A DNA stretch of 64,000 bases from Burkholderia stagnalis (GCF_902830275.1 NZ_CADESW010000006.1:1-64000); one strand, 5' to 3'. Shown: positions 47,763 to 58,250, counted from the stretch's first letter. The notes: generated from the sequence alone by a model not told the origin. Made by a program: numbers and translations.

Positions 47763-48536
47763 ATGACTACTCCGCTGAAGGTCTTCATCACCGGCGCGTC
47801 GAGCGGCCTCGGCCTCGCGCTGGCCGAGGAATACGCCCGCCAGGGCGCGACGCTCGCGCTCGTCGCGCGGCGCACCGACCTGCTCGATGCGTTCGCGCGA
47901 CGCTTCCCGTCGCTGTCCATCACCGTCTATTCGGCCGACGTGCGCGATGCCGACTCGCTCGCGGCCGCCGCCGCGGCGTTCATCGCCGCGCACGGCTGCC
48001 CGGACGTCGTCATCGCGAACGCGGGCATCAGCCAGGGCGCGGTGACGGGCCAGGGCGACCTCGACACGTTCCGCAACGTGATGGACATCAACTATTTCGG
48101 CATGGTCGCGACGTTCGAGCCGTTCGTCGGCCCGATGACGAACGCGCGGCACGGCACGCTGGTCGGCGTCGCGAGCGTCGCCGGCGTGCGCGGCCTGCCC
48201 GGCTCCGGCGCGTACAGCGCGTCGAAGTCGGCCGCGATCAAGTATCTCGAATCGCTGCGCGTCGAGCTGCGCCCCGCGGGCGTCGGCGTCGTGACGATCG
48301 CGCCCGGCTACATCCGCACGCCGATGACCGCGCACAATCCGTACCGGATGCCGTTCCTGATGGACGCCGACCGCTTCGCCGCGCGCGCGGCCGAAACGAT
48401 CGCGCAGCAGCGCCCGTTCCGGGTGATTCCGTGGCAGATGGGCGTCGTCGCGAAGGTGCTGCACGTGATGCCGCGCTGGCTCTACGACCGCCTGTTCGAA
48501 AAGGCGCCGCGCAAGCCCAAGGCGAGCGCGCACTGA
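47763..48536 (+). CDS. short-chain dehydrogenase/reductase
   Basis: 257 residues, classical SDR. Cofactor motif is TGASSGLGLALAEE, the structural motif is VIANAGIS (NAG), the catalytic serine is in VGVASVAGVRGLPGSGA, and YSASK supplies the tyrosine and lysine. RTDLL after beta-2 favours NADPH. The C-terminal stretch (VVAKVLHVMPRWLYDRLFEKAPRK) suggests membrane association, as in related lipid-acting SDRs. Substrate unknown. It begins 19 bp after dsbA. Confidence 0.92.
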   Translation: MTTPLKVFITGASSGLGLALAEEYARQGATLALVARRTDLLDAFARRFPSLSITVYSADVRDADSLAAAAAAFIAAHGCPDVVIANAGISQGAVTGQGDLDTFRNVMDINYFGMVATFEPFVGPMTNARHGTLVGVASVAGVRGLPGSGAYSASKSAAIKYLESLRVELRPAGVGVVTIAPGYIRTPMTAHNPYRMPFLMDADRFAARAAETIAQQRPFRVIPWQMGVVAKVLHVMPRWLYDRLFEKAPRKPKASAH

Positions 48537-48540
48537 GCAA

Positions 48541-48564
48541 ACGGTCCGGCCCCGGCCGGACCGT
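48541..48564 (+). terminator. hairpin after SDR gene
   Basis: A perfect 10-bp stem ACGGTCCGGC/GCCGGACCGT with a 4-nt loop begins 4 bp past the SDR stop. It has no T run, so it may stabilise a 3' end or act with Rho. Confidence 0.45.
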
Positions 48565-48795
48565 GCTCGATCGCAGCGGCCGCAAACCCGCTGCCCTCCC
48601 CGTCCCCGCCATTTGGCGCACAAACGGCTATTCCGCCGTCATCGCAGCCGTTTTTCGCTCAACTCGCCGCGTTCCGGCGCCTTTTTCCACGCGGCGCGCG
48701 CTTTGACGGTATGCTATCCGCCGGCCGCGCCGCCTTCGGGCGGCGCATGCGCATTCCGTCATCCAGCAAAAAACACACGCCACGTGGGAGAACCT

Positions 48796-50382
48796 ATGCA
48801 CGTCAAGCTGTTCGCCGCGGTCGCCCTGGCCGCGGCTCCCGTCCTCGTCGCCGCCAAGCCGCTCACCGTCTGCACGGAATCGAGCCCGGACGGCTTCGAC
48901 GTCGTGCAGTACAACTCGCTCGTCACCACCAATGCATCGGCCGACGTGATCTTCAACACGCTGGTGTCGTACGACGAAGCCGCGAAGAAGGTCGCGCCCG
49001 CGCTCGCGGACAAATGGGAAGCGAGCGCCGACGGCCTCACCTACACGTTCCACCTGCGCCCGAACGTCGCGTTCCAGACCACCGACACTTTCAAGCCGAC
49101 CCGCCCGCTCGACGCGGACGACGTCGTGTTCACGTTCAGCCGGATGCTCGACGACAGCAACCCGTGGCACAAGGTCGCGGGCGCGAGCGGCTTCCCGCAT
49201 GCGCAGTCGATGGGCCTCACCAAGCTCGTGAAGTCGGTGTCGAAGGTCGACGACAGCACCGTGAAGTTCGTGCTGAACGAGCCGAACGCGACCTTCGTGC
49301 CGATCCTGACGATGGGATTCGCGTCGATCTACTCGGCCGAATACGCGGACCAGCTGCTCAAGGCCGGCAAGCAGGCGGACCTGAACGCGAAGCCGGTCGG
49401 CACCGGCCCGTTCGTGCTGAAGAGCTACACGAAGGACGCGCTGATCCGCTACGACGCGAACCCGACCTACTGGGGCGCGAAGCCGAAGGTCGACCGGCTG
49501 ATCTACGCGATCACGCCCGACCCGTCGGTGCGCCTGCAGAAGGTGAAGGCCGGCGAATGCCAGATCGCGCTGTCGCCGAAGCCGCAGGACGTGCTCGCCG
49601 CGAAGAGCGAAAGCGCGCTGAAGATCGTGCAGACGCCCGCGTTCATGACGGCGTTCGTCGCGCTGAACACGCAGAAGAAGCCGCTCGACAACGACAAGGT
49701 GCGCCAGGCGCTGAACCTCGCGTTCGATCGCGCGAGCTACCTGAAGGTCGTGTTCGACAACACCGCGACGCCCGCGAACAACCCGTATCCGCCGAACACG
49801 TGGAGCTACGCGAAGGACGTCGCGCCGTATGCGTACGATCCGGCGAAGGCGAAGCAGCTGCTCGCCGCGGCAGGCTTCCCGAACGGCTTCTCGACGACGA
49901 TCTGGGTGCGGCCGACCGGCAGCGTGCTGAACCCGAACCCGAAGGCCGGCGCGGAACTGCTGCAGGCCGACCTTGCGAAGATCGGCGTGAAGGCCGAGGT
50001 CAAGGTGATCGAATGGGGCGAGCTGATCAAGCAGGCGAAGCTCGGCCAGCATGACCTGCTGTTCATGGGCTGGGCCGGCGACAACGGCGACCCGGACAAC
50101 TATCTGACGCCGCAGTTCAGCTGCAACGCGGTGAAGTCCGGCATCAACTTCGCGCGCTACTGCGACCCGCAGCTCGACAAGCTGATCGCCGACGGCAAGG
50201 AAACCGCCGACCAGGCGAAACGCACCAAGCTGTACGAAGCCGCGCAGAAGCTGATCCACGACCAGGCGCTGTGGATCCCGCTCGGCTATCCGACCGCGGC
50301 GGCGCTCACGCGCGCGAACGTGAGCGGCTATCGCGTGAGTCCGTTCGGACGGCAGAATTTCGCGGCGGTGTCGGTGCAATAA
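48796..50382 (+). CDS. dppA: oligo/dipeptide ABC transporter binding protein
   Basis: 528 residues from the ATG at 48796, with GGGAG 6 bases upstream; the open frame before it is not used. A signal peptide (VKLFAAVALAAAPVLVAA) precedes a SBP_bac_5 protein with TVCTESSPDGFDVVQYNSLVTTNASADVIFNTLVSYDE, the DppA-like region GTGPFVLKSYTKDALIRYDANPTYWG and PNGFSTTIWVRPTGSVLNPN. It binds peptides in the periplasm for import. No permease or ATPase genes adjoin it, so it must share a transporter encoded elsewhere. The symbol is a family-level call. Confidence 0.9.
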   Translation: MHVKLFAAVALAAAPVLVAAKPLTVCTESSPDGFDVVQYNSLVTTNASADVIFNTLVSYDEAAKKVAPALADKWEASADGLTYTFHLRPNVAFQTTDTFKPTRPLDADDVVFTFSRMLDDSNPWHKVAGASGFPHAQSMGLTKLVKSVSKVDDSTVKFVLNEPNATFVPILTMGFASIYSAEYADQLLKAGKQADLNAKPVGTGPFVLKSYTKDALIRYDANPTYWGAKPKVDRLIYAITPDPSVRLQKVKAGECQIALSPKPQDVLAAKSESALKIVQTPAFMTAFVALNTQKKPLDNDKVRQALNLAFDRASYLKVVFDNTATPANNPYPPNTWSYAKDVAPYAYDPAKAKQLLAAAGFPNGFSTTIWVRPTGSVLNPNPKAGAELLQADLAKIGVKAEVKVIEWGELIKQAKLGQHDLLFMGWAGDNGDPDNYLTPQFSCNAVKSGINFARYCDPQLDKLIADGKETADQAKRTKLYEAAQKLIHDQALWIPLGYPTAAALTRANVSGYRVSPFGRQNFAAVSVQ

Positions 50383-50394
50383 GCGCGCGTGGCA

Positions 50395-50427
50395 CGCAAG
50401 CGACGGCGACGACGTCCGTCGCTTGCG
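50395..50427 (+). terminator. hairpin after binding-protein gene
   Basis: A perfect 12-bp stem CGCAAGCGACGG/CCGTCGCTTGCG with a 9-nt loop starts 12 bp past the stop. There is no T run, so factor-independent termination is uncertain. Confidence 0.55.
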
Positions 50428-50571
50428 GCCCGCGCACCCCGCTTGCTACACTCCGCGCCTATTCCTCATACCGGACGCCAGCCAAAGTGAACAACTAAGC
50501 CTTCCCAAAATGTTTTCGCCGCCGTGCCACGCACGCCGCGCGAAGTTTTTCACGCATTTTCGGAGGTGCTT

Positions 50572-52212
50572 ATGGCTGCAGCCACGCCCACCGGCGCGCT
50601 CGTCGCGCTTCATCACGTTTCCTTCCGCTTCGACGACGGCTTCACGCTGTTCGATTCGCTCGACCTCACCATCGATCGCACGCCGACCGGCATCGTCGGC
50701 CGCAACGGCATCGGCAAAAGCCTGCTCGCGCAACTGATCGCGGGCCGCCGCGCGCCGAACGCGGGCACGATCGACCGTCGCACGCACGTCGTCTACGTCG
50801 CGCAGCAGCACGACGATGCGCGCGGCGGCATGCAGACCGTCGCGCAACTCGCCGCGCTCGACGCGCCGCTCGCGGCACTCGCGCGTCTCGCGGACGGCCA
50901 TGCGGAGCCGGACGACTTCGACCTGATCGGCGAGCGCTGGGATCTTGCCGACAGGCTGCGCGCGGCGCTCGACGCGGCGGGCCTGCACGACGTGCAGCCC
51001 GCGATGCCGGCGCAGGCGCTGAGCGGCGGCCAGCTCGCGCGCGTGGCGCTGATCGGCGCGCTGCTGTCGGACGCCGGCCTGCTCGTGCTCGACGAACCGA
51101 CCAACCATCTCGACGCGCCGGGCCGCGCGTGGCTGCGCACGGCACTCGACGGCTGGCGCGGCGGCCTCGTCGTCGTCAGCCACGACCGCGCGCTGCTCGC
51201 CGGCGTCGGGCGGATCGTCGAACTGTCGCCGCACGGCGTGCGCGCATACGGCGGCAACTACGCGTTCTATCGCGCGCAGCGCGACGCGGAGCACGACGCG
51301 GCGCAGGCCGCGCTCGATCATGCGCGCACCGAGCGCGGGCGCGTCAGGCGCCGCCTCGAACAGGAACACGACACGATCCAGCGCCACGCGGCCGGCTCGC
51401 TGCGCGAGGCGAAGACGGCCAACCTGTCGTCGATGGCGCGCCAGAGCCGCAAGGGTGCGGCGCGCAGCATCATGGGAACGGTCCGGCGTCATCAGAGCGA
51501 GTTCAAGGCGACGCTCGACGAACGCGTACAGGAAGCGGCCGCGCGCGTCGAAGCCGATGCGCCGGTGCTCGTATCGCTGCCCGGCACCGAAGTCAGCGCG
51601 CGCCGCCAGTTGTTCACGTTCGATCGCGCGCAATTGCCGTGGCGAGCCGCCGGGCACATGGACGCGATCACGTGGTCGGCGAGCGGCCCCGTGCGCATCG
51701 CGCTGACCGGCCCGAACGGCTGCGGAAAATCGACGCTGCTGCGAATGCTCGCGGGCGAACTCGCGCCGCGTTCAGGCGAGTGCGCGACGCACGTGAGCGC
51801 CGCCTATCTCGACCAGCGGCTCGCGCTGCTCGCCCCCGACCGCTCGATCGTCGACCAGCTCGGGCTGCTCGATACGCCGCTCGCCGAAGGCGACCTGCGC
51901 AGCCGGCTCGCGCTGCTGCAGCTCGATGCGGTGCGCGCGACGCAGCCGGCGCGGCAGCTGAGCGGCGGCGAACGGCTGAAGGCCGCGCTCGCGTGCGCGC
52001 TGTGGCGCGGCACGCCCGCGCAGCTGCTGCTGCTCGACGAGCCGACCAATCATCTGGATCTCGAATCGGTGCGCGCGGTGGAAGCGGCGCTGGCCGGCTT
52101 CCCGGGCGCGCTCGTGGTCGCGTCGCACGATGCCGCGTTTCTCGCGGCGCTCGCGCCGACGCACACGATGCAATGGCATCGCGACGGGTGGCGTTACGAG
52201 CCCGTCGCGTGA
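50572..52212 (+). CDS. ABC-F family ATPase
   Basis: 546 residues from the ATG at 50572, with GGAGG upstream. Two ABC domains without membrane helices: the first has GRNGIGKS and LSGGQLARVALIGALLSDAGLLVLDEPTNHLD, and the second has GPNGCGKS and LSGGERLKAALACALWRGTPAQLLLLDEPTNHLDLES. Between them is a charged helical linker (AQAALDHARTERGRVRRRLEQEHDTIQRHAAGSLREAKTANL). ABC-F proteins act at the ribosome, relieving stalls or giving antibiotic protection. This one is of the short YheS/Uup-like kind; a specific role cannot be read from sequence. Confidence 0.93.
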   Translation: MAAATPTGALVALHHVSFRFDDGFTLFDSLDLTIDRTPTGIVGRNGIGKSLLAQLIAGRRAPNAGTIDRRTHVVYVAQQHDDARGGMQTVAQLAALDAPLAALARLADGHAEPDDFDLIGERWDLADRLRAALDAAGLHDVQPAMPAQALSGGQLARVALIGALLSDAGLLVLDEPTNHLDAPGRAWLRTALDGWRGGLVVVSHDRALLAGVGRIVELSPHGVRAYGGNYAFYRAQRDAEHDAAQAALDHARTERGRVRRRLEQEHDTIQRHAAGSLREAKTANLSSMARQSRKGAARSIMGTVRRHQSEFKATLDERVQEAAARVEADAPVLVSLPGTEVSARRQLFTFDRAQLPWRAAGHMDAITWSASGPVRIALTGPNGCGKSTLLRMLAGELAPRSGECATHVSAAYLDQRLALLAPDRSIVDQLGLLDTPLAEGDLRSRLALLQLDAVRATQPARQLSGGERLKAALACALWRGTPAQLLLLDEPTNHLDLESVRAVEAALAGFPGALVVASHDAAFLAALAPTHTMQWHRDGWRYEPVA

Positions 52213-52228
52213 CGAAGACGAAGCCGCG

Positions 52229-53308
52229 TCAGCGTGCGGTGCGGAACCGCAGCACGCCGTCGTCGCCCTGCTCGCGCACGAGCTCGCCCGCAAGCCACAG
52301 CAGGTTCAAATGCGCGATCGCCTCGCCGAGCGCGAACGTCATCTGGTGGATGTCGAGCTCGCGGCGGCGGAACATGATCGGCACGATGTCGGCCGCGCTC
52401 GCCGGCCGCTCCGCGCACGCCGTGCGCACCTCGTCGAGGCGCGCATCGTGGTGCGCGCGCAGCTGCGCGATGCGCGTGCGCACGCCGCGGAACGGCTTGC
52501 CGTGCGACGGCAGCACGAGCGTGTCGGCGGCCATCGTCTCGTAGCGGCCGAGCGATTCGAGGTACAGCGCGAGCGGGTTCGCCTCCGGTTCGAGATCGAA
52601 CACCGACACGTTCGTCGAGATGCGCGGCAGCACCATGTCGCCGGAAATCAGCAGCCCGTCGGCCTCGCTGTGGAGCGCGCAATGTTCAGGCGAATGGCCG
52701 TAGCCCGTGACGACGCGCCACGTGCGGCCGCCGATCGTCACCGGATTGCCTTCGCGCAGGCGGCGATAGCGCGGCGGCACCGACGGCACGAGATCCGAGT
52801 AGTAGCTGCGGCGGTTGCGCAGCTTGTCGAGCGAGGCCGGATCGTTCAGGCCATGGCGCGCGAAGTGATCGGCCGCCGCCGCGCCGCCCGCGTTCGAGCC
52901 GTTGCCGGCCGCCATCAGGCAGCCGAACATGTATTCGCCGAGCGTCATCCACAGCCGCACGTTCCAGCGGCGCTGGTCGCCGCCTTCGCACAGCCAGTTC
53001 GCGAGGCCGAAGTGGTCGGGGTGGCAATGCGTGACGATCACGCGCAGCACGGGCAGCCCGTCGAGGTGCGTGTCGAAGATCTGCTCCCAGTGTGCGCGGA
53101 TCGCGTCCGACGCAATCCCGCAATCGACGATCGTCCAGCCGGCCTGCCCGTCGATCTCGTCGCGCAGCAGCCACAGGTTGATGTGGTCGAGCGAGAACGG
53201 CAGCGGCATGCGCAGCCAGCGCACGCCGGGCGCGACCTCGAACGTGTCGCCCGCGGCGGGCAGGGTATCGGCGAAGGGGTAGTCGAGTTGGTGTTCCAGT
53301 GCGTTCAT
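52229..53308 (-). CDS. MBL-fold metallo-hydrolase
   Basis: 359 residues. The metal motif is THCHPDHFG (HxHxDH), with further ligands in GYGHSPEHCAL and the downstream SGDMVLPRIS and LPSHGKPFRG. The protein begins with a ~50-residue lead and a beta-lactamase-like core (INLWLLRDEIDGQAGWTIVDCGI), then a C-terminal wHTH-like region resembling LACTB2/RNase-type hydrolases. A thioesterase-like or glyoxalase-like role is possible. It converges on the ABC-F gene (16 bp apart). Confidence 0.9.
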   Translation of the reverse strand: MNALEHQLDYPFADTLPAAGDTFEVAPGVRWLRMPLPFSLDHINLWLLRDEIDGQAGWTIVDCGIASDAIRAHWEQIFDTHLDGLPVLRVIVTHCHPDHFGLANWLCEGGDQRRWNVRLWMTLGEYMFGCLMAAGNGSNAGGAAAADHFARHGLNDPASLDKLRNRRSYYSDLVPSVPPRYRRLREGNPVTIGGRTWRVVTGYGHSPEHCALHSEADGLLISGDMVLPRISTNVSVFDLEPEANPLALYLESLGRYETMAADTLVLPSHGKPFRGVRTRIAQLRAHHDARLDEVRTACAERPASAADIVPIMFRRRELDIHQMTFALGEAIAHLNLLWLAGELVREQGDDGVLRFRTAR

Positions 53309-53625
53309 CGGTGGGGGCGTCTCGTCGTTATCGGTGCAGGCCGGCGGGTGCGGCCGGCGTGCGGCAGGGGGCCGCCGCGGGCGTCCGGTCGATTCTATCG
53401 CTCAATCGCGGCAGGCGTGATCCCGCGGCCCCGCCCGTCAAAAAAAGTTCGTGCCACAATCCGTTCCGTACCCGTATCTTTACGCGAAGATGCCCCGAAC
53501 GGCGCCGAACGCCGCGCAACACGCGGCCCGACGCGCTGCCCGCGCCCGGCCGCGGATGCGCTGGACACGCGTTCCGGACGCTAAAATGTCGGGTGCTTAC
53601 AGCCCCCTGAGCGAGCCTGCACGCC
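53309..53625. other. divergent promoter region, MBL gene / aceK
   Basis: 317 bp with no convincing gene. TAAAAT at 53582-53587, about 40 bp before the aceK ATG, may be its -10 box; no consensus -35 was found. The rest is GC-rich without clear repeats. Confidence 0.45.
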
Positions 53626-55437
53626 ATGAATCACTTCCCCAAACTGCTGTCGTCGCAGATCGGTTTCGACGTCGCGCAGACGATGCTCGAAAACTTCGAC
53701 CGCCACTACCGGATCTTCCGCGAAGCGGCCGTCGGGGCGAAGACGCTGTTCGAGCACGCCGACTGGCACGCGCTGCAGCGGCTCGCGCGCGAGCGGATCA
53801 CGTCGTACGACGATCGCGTGCAGGAGTGCGTCGAGGTGCTGGAAGACGAATACGACGCGGAGAACATCGACGACGAGGTGTGGCAGCAGATCAAGCTGCA
53901 CTACATCGGTCTCCTGACGTCGCACCGCCAGCCGGAATGCGCGGAAACCTTCTTCAACTCGGTGTGCTGCAAGATCCTGCACCGCTCGTACTTCAACAAC
54001 GATTTCATCTTCGTGCGCCCGGCGATCTCGACCGAATACCTCGAGAACGACGAGCCGGCCGCCAAGCCGACCTATCGCGCGTACTACCCGGGCACCGACG
54101 GCCTCGCGGTCACGCTCGAGCGCATCGTCACGAACTTCCAGCTCGAGCCGCCGTTCGAGGATCTCACGCGCGACATCGGCTGCGTGATGCAGGCGATCCA
54201 CGACGAATTCGGCCGCTTCGACGAAGCGACGAATTTCCAGATCCACGCGCTGTCGTCGCTGTTCTTCCGCAACAAGACCGCGTACGTGATCGGCCGCATC
54301 ATCAACGGCGACCGCATGCTGCCGTTCGCGCTGCCGATCCGCCACGTGCGCCCGGGCCTGCTCGCGCTCGACACGGTGCTGCTGCGCCGCTCGCAGCTGC
54401 AGATCATCTTCAGCTTCTCGCACTCGTACTTCCTCGTCGACATGAACGTGCCGTCCGCGTACGTCGACTTCCTGTGCACGATCATGCCGGGCAAGCCGAA
54501 GGCGGAGATCTACACGTCGGTCGGCCTGCAGAAGCAGGGCAAGAACCTGTTCTACCGCGACCTGCTGCATCACCTGTCGCATTCGAGCGACCGCTTCATC
54601 ATCGCGCCGGGGATCAAGGGCCTCGTGATGCTCGTGTTCACGCTGCCGTCGTTCCCGTACGTGTTCAAGCTGATCCGCGACCAGTTCCCGCCGCCGAAGG
54701 AAACGACGCGCGCGCAGATCATGGAGAAGTACCAGCTCGTGAAGCGCCACGACCGCCTCGGGCGGATGGCCGACACGCTCGAGTATTCGAGCGTCGCGCT
54801 GCCGCTCGCGCGGCTCGACCACGCGCTGTTGCGCGAGCTGGAGAAGGAGGTGCCGTCGCTGCTCGAATACGAGGGCGACAACCTCGTGATCCGGCACCTG
54901 TACATCGAGCGCCGGATGGTCCCGCTCAACCTGTATCTGCAGAACGGCAGCGACGCCGAGGTCGAGCACGGCGTGAAGGAGTACGGCAACGCGGTGAAGG
55001 AGCTGATGAAGGCCAACATCTTCCCCGGCGACATGCTGTACAAGAACTTCGGCGTCACGCGCCACGGCCGCGTCGTGTTCTACGACTACGACGAGATCGA
55101 GTACCTGACCGACTGCAACGTGCGCCGCGTGCCGCCGCCGCGCAACGAGGAGGACGAGCTGTCCGGCGAGCCGTGGTATTCGGTCGGCCCGCACGACATC
55201 TTTCCCGAAACCTACGGGCCGTTCCTGCTCGGCGATCCGCGCGTGCGCGACGTATTCTTGAAGCATCACGCCGATTTCTTCGAGCCCGCGCTGTGGCAGG
55301 CGAGCAAGGACAAGCTGCTGCAGGGCGAATTGCCCGATTTCTTTCCGTACGACGCGTCGCTGCGCTTCTGCGTACGCTACCCCGAACGCTTCGACGCGAC
55401 GGACGACGCCGAGGGCGACGCGCAGCGCGCCGCCTGA
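53626..55437 (+). CDS. aceK: isocitrate dehydrogenase kinase/phosphatase
   Basis: 603 residues. Sequence is strongly AceK-like: [72 protein letters not shown] in the N-terminal regulatory half, and the kinase part with ATP-site features ([18 protein letters not shown]), catalytic [17 protein letters not shown] and [26 protein letters not shown]. It phosphorylates and dephosphorylates isocitrate dehydrogenase, steering carbon into the glyoxylate shunt. aceA and aceB are not adjacent, unlike in E. coli. Confidence 0.97.
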   Translation: MNHFPKLLSSQIGFDVAQTMLENFDRHYRIFREAAVGAKTLFEHADWHALQRLARERITSYDDRVQECVEVLEDEYDAENIDDEVWQQIKLHYIGLLTSHRQPECAETFFNSVCCKILHRSYFNNDFIFVRPAISTEYLENDEPAAKPTYRAYYPGTDGLAVTLERIVTNFQLEPPFEDLTRDIGCVMQAIHDEFGRFDEATNFQIHALSSLFFRNKTAYVIGRIINGDRMLPFALPIRHVRPGLLALDTVLLRRSQLQIIFSFSHSYFLVDMNVPSAYVDFLCTIMPGKPKAEIYTSVGLQKQGKNLFYRDLLHHLSHSSDRFIIAPGIKGLVMLVFTLPSFPYVFKLIRDQFPPPKETTRAQIMEKYQLVKRHDRLGRMADTLEYSSVALPLARLDHALLRELEKEVPSLLEYEGDNLVIRHLYIERRMVPLNLYLQNGSDAEVEHGVKEYGNAVKELMKANIFPGDMLYKNFGVTRHGRVVFYDYDEIEYLTDCNVRRVPPPRNEEDELSGEPWYSVGPHDIFPETYGPFLLGDPRVRDVFLKHHADFFEPALWQASKDKLLQGELPDFFPYDASLRFCVRYPERFDATDDAEGDAQRAA

Positions 55438-55484
55438 AGCGCCCCATGACCGAACGTTTTTTCCGCACCCGGAAACCCAACCCG

Positions 55485-56252
55485 ATGAACACCCAAGACC
55501 ACCCGCTCTCGCACCTGTTCGACAACAACGACGCCTGGGTCAAGCGCAAGCTCGCCGACGATCCGGAGTTCTTCACGCGCCTGGCCGACCAGCAGGCGCC
55601 GGAATACCTGTGGATCGGCTGCTCGGATTCGCGCGTGCCGGCGAACCAGATCATCGGCCTGCCGCCGGGCGAGGTGTTCGTCCACCGCAACATCGCGAAC
55701 GTCGTCGTGCACACCGACCTGAACTGCCTGTCGGTGATCCAGTTCGCGGTCGACATCCTGCGCGTGAAGCACATCATGGTGGTCGGCCACTACGGCTGCT
55801 CGGGCGTGAACGCGGCGCTGCACAACCGCCGCGTCGGCCTTGCCGACAACTGGCTGCACCACGTGCAGGACGTGCGCGAACGGCACGCCGCGCTGCTCGA
55901 CGAATGGCCGGTGGGCGAAGCGCGCTACCGCCGCCTGATCGAGCTGAACGCGATCGAGCAGGTCGTCAACGTATGCCGCACGACGATCGTCAACGACGCG
56001 TGGGCGCGCGGCCAGTCGCTCACCGTGCACGCGCTCGTGTACGGCGTGCACGACGGCCGCATGCGCGACCTCGGCATGGCCGTGTCGAATCCCGACACGC
56101 TGCACGACACCTACCGGCGCGCGGTGGCCGCGCTGACCGCGCGCGGCCAGCACTCGCCCGACAACGACATGGTCGCGGCCGATGCGGCGCGCCTGACCGA
56201 GGTCGCGCAGGCCGTCGCGAACACGCTGAAGCCCTGCGCGGACGCGGAGTAA
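55485..56252 (+). CDS. can: beta-class carbonic anhydrase
   Basis: 255 residues from the ATG at 55485, near a GGAAA; an in-frame ATG at 55446 would add 13 residues. Zinc ligands are Cys46 (in CSDSRVP), His102 and Cys105 (in HYGCSG), with the Asp48-Arg50 dyad. It interconverts CO2 and bicarbonate, supplying bicarbonate for carboxylases, including the biotin-dependent acetyl-CoA carboxylase. It lies 47 bp after aceK on the same strand. Confidence 0.96.
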   Translation: MNTQDHPLSHLFDNNDAWVKRKLADDPEFFTRLADQQAPEYLWIGCSDSRVPANQIIGLPPGEVFVHRNIANVVVHTDLNCLSVIQFAVDILRVKHIMVVGHYGCSGVNAALHNRRVGLADNWLHHVQDVRERHAALLDEWPVGEARYRRLIELNAIEQVVNVCRTTIVNDAWARGQSLTVHALVYGVHDGRMRDLGMAVSNPDTLHDTYRRAVAALTARGQHSPDNDMVAADAARLTEVAQAVANTLKPCADAE

Positions 56253-56306
56253 GCCGCGCGGCGCCGGCCTCGGCCACGGACGCCGCACGTGATCAGGAGA
56301 CGCATC

Positions 56307-57512
56307 ATGACCGCTGTTGATCACGACGATCCGATCGTCATCGTCGCCGCGGCGCGCACGCCGATCGGCGGTTTCCAGGGCGACTTCGCGTCGCTCGCCG
56401 CGCCGCAGCTCGGCAGCGTCGCGATCGGCGCGGCGCTCGCGCGCGCCGGCCTCGCGCCGGAGCAGGTCGACGAAGCGGTGATGGGCTGCGTGCTGCCCGC
56501 CGGCCAGGGCCAGGCGCCCGCGCGGCAGGCCGCGCTCGGCGCGGGCCTGCCGCTCGCCACCGGCTGCACGACGGTCAACAAGATGTGCGGCTCCGGGATG
56601 CGCGCGGCGATGTTCGCGCACGACATGCTGCGCGCCGGCTCGGCCGGCGTGATCGTCGCGGGTGGCATGGAAAGCATGACCAACGCGCCGTACCTGCTGC
56701 CGAAGGCGCGCGCCGGCTACCGGATGGGCCACGGCCAGGTGCTCGACCACATGTTCCTCGACGGCCTCGAGGATGCGTACGACAAGGGCCGCCTGATGGG
56801 CACCTTCGCCGACGAATGCGCGGCCGAGTACGCGTTCTCGCGCGAAGCGCAGGATGCGTTCGCGATCGAGTCGCTCGCTCGCGCGAAGCGCGCGAACGTG
56901 GACGGCTCGTTCGACTGGGAAATCGCGCCCGTGACGGTGGCCGGCCGGCACGGCGGGCAGGACGACAAGGTCGTATCGCGCGACGAGCAGCCGTTCAAGG
57001 CCGATCCGTCGAAGATCTCGCTGCTGAAGCCCGCGTTCGGCAAGCACGGCACCGTCACCGCCGCGAACGCGTCGTCGATCTCCGACGGCGCGGCCGCGCT
57101 CGTGATGATGCGCACGTCCACCGCCGCGCGGCTCGGCGTCGCGCCGCTCGCGCGCGTGGCCGGCCATGCGACGTTCGCGCAGGCGCCCGCGAAGTTCACG
57201 ACCGCGCCGGTCGGCGCGATCCGCCGCCTGTTCGAGCGCACCGGCTGGCGCGCGGCGGACGTCGACCTGTACGAGATCAACGAGGCGTTCGCGGTCGTCA
57301 CGATGGCCGCGATGAAGGAGCACGGGCTGCCGCACGACACGGTCAACGTGAACGGCGGCGCGTGTGCGCTCGGCCACCCGATCGGCGCATCCGGCGCGCG
57401 CATCCTCGTCACGCTGATCGGCGCATTGCGCGCGCGTTCGGCGCGGCGCGGCGTCGCGAGCCTGTGCATCGGCGGCGGCGAGGCGACCGCGATGGCTATC
57501 GAACTCGTCTGA
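56307..57512 (+). CDS. acetyl-CoA acetyltransferase (thiolase)
   Basis: 401 residues from the ATG at 56307, with AGGAG 7 bases upstream. Thiolase motifs: nucleophile cysteine in TTVNKMCGSGMRAAM, LYEINEAFAVVTM, NVNGGACALGHPIGASGARI and the second cysteine in LCIGGGEATAMAIE. It is biosynthetic-type thiolase, able to condense two acetyl-CoA or cleave acetoacetyl-CoA. It could feed PHB synthesis, given phaM elsewhere in the window. An SDR gene follows 31 bp downstream. Confidence 0.95.
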   Translation: MTAVDHDDPIVIVAAARTPIGGFQGDFASLAAPQLGSVAIGAALARAGLAPEQVDEAVMGCVLPAGQGQAPARQAALGAGLPLATGCTTVNKMCGSGMRAAMFAHDMLRAGSAGVIVAGGMESMTNAPYLLPKARAGYRMGHGQVLDHMFLDGLEDAYDKGRLMGTFADECAAEYAFSREAQDAFAIESLARAKRANVDGSFDWEIAPVTVAGRHGGQDDKVVSRDEQPFKADPSKISLLKPAFGKHGTVTAANASSISDGAAALVMMRTSTAARLGVAPLARVAGHATFAQAPAKFTTAPVGAIRRLFERTGWRAADVDLYEINEAFAVVTMAAMKEHGLPHDTVNVNGGACALGHPIGASGARILVTLIGALRARSARRGVASLCIGGGEATAMAIELV

Positions 57513-57543
57513 CCAAACAGCCTTCCCGCAAGGAGCGGCGACC

Positions 57544-58221
57544 ATGAAAACCGTACTGATCGTCGGCGCATCGCGCGGCCTCGGCCGCGAATTCGTCCGG
57601 CAATACCGGCGCGACGGATGGAACGTGATCGCCACCGCGCGCGACGACGCGTCGCTCGCCGCGCTGCGCGAGCTCGGCGCGCACGCGCATGCGCTCGACA
57701 TCGCGCAGCCCGAGCAGATCGCCGCGCTCGGCTGGAAGCTCGACGGCGAGCGGCTCGATGCCGCCGTGATCGTGTCGGGCGTCTACGGGCCGCAGACCGA
57801 AGGCGTCGAAACCGTCACCGCCGACGATTTCGACGCGGTGATGCACACCAACGTGCGCGGGCCGATGCAGCTGCTGCCGATCCTGCTGCCGCTCGTCGAG
57901 GACACACACGGCGTGCTCGCGGTCGTGTCGAGCCGGATGGGCAGCATCGGCGAGGCGACCGGCACCAGCGGCTGGCTGTATCGCGCGAGCAAGGCCGCGC
58001 TCAACGACGTGCTGCGCATCGCGTCGCTGCAGGCGCGCCACGCGGCCTGCGTGTCGCTGCATCCGGGCTGGGTGCGCACCGCGATGGGCGGCGCGCAGGC
58101 CGCGATCGATCCGCAGACGAGCGTGACCGGCATGCGCCGCGTGCTGGCCGAGGCCGCCGCCGACGTCGCGCTCGCGAACGGGCGCTTCTTCCAGTACGAC
58201 GGCGTCGAGCTCGCCTGGTAA
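57544..58221 (+). CDS. short-chain dehydrogenase/reductase
   Basis: 225 residues. The cofactor motif is IVGASRGLGREFVRQY, with TARDD after beta-2 and the catalytic region VSSRMGSIGEATGTSGWLYRASKAALN (Ser, YxxxK). Similar to the C-signal/carbonyl reductase (CsgA-like) SDR group. AAGGAG precedes the ATG. Cotranscribed with the thiolase, but acetoacetyl-CoA reductases are longer and different, so this is probably not PhaB. Confidence 0.92.
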   Translation: MKTVLIVGASRGLGREFVRQYRRDGWNVIATARDDASLAALRELGAHAHALDIAQPEQIAALGWKLDGERLDAAVIVSGVYGPQTEGVETVTADDFDAVMHTNVRGPMQLLPILLPLVEDTHGVLAVVSSRMGSIGEATGTSGWLYRASKAALNDVLRIASLQARHAACVSLHPGWVRTAMGGAQAAIDPQTSVTGMRRVLAEAAADVALANGRFFQYDGVELAW

Positions 58222-58250
58222 CAATCCTTCGTCGTTAATTCATCTTTCGC

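Noticed and set aside
52229..52682. Arg/Ala-rich frame opposite the MBL gene end
   Set aside because: A shadow of the MBL gene in another frame of the same region.
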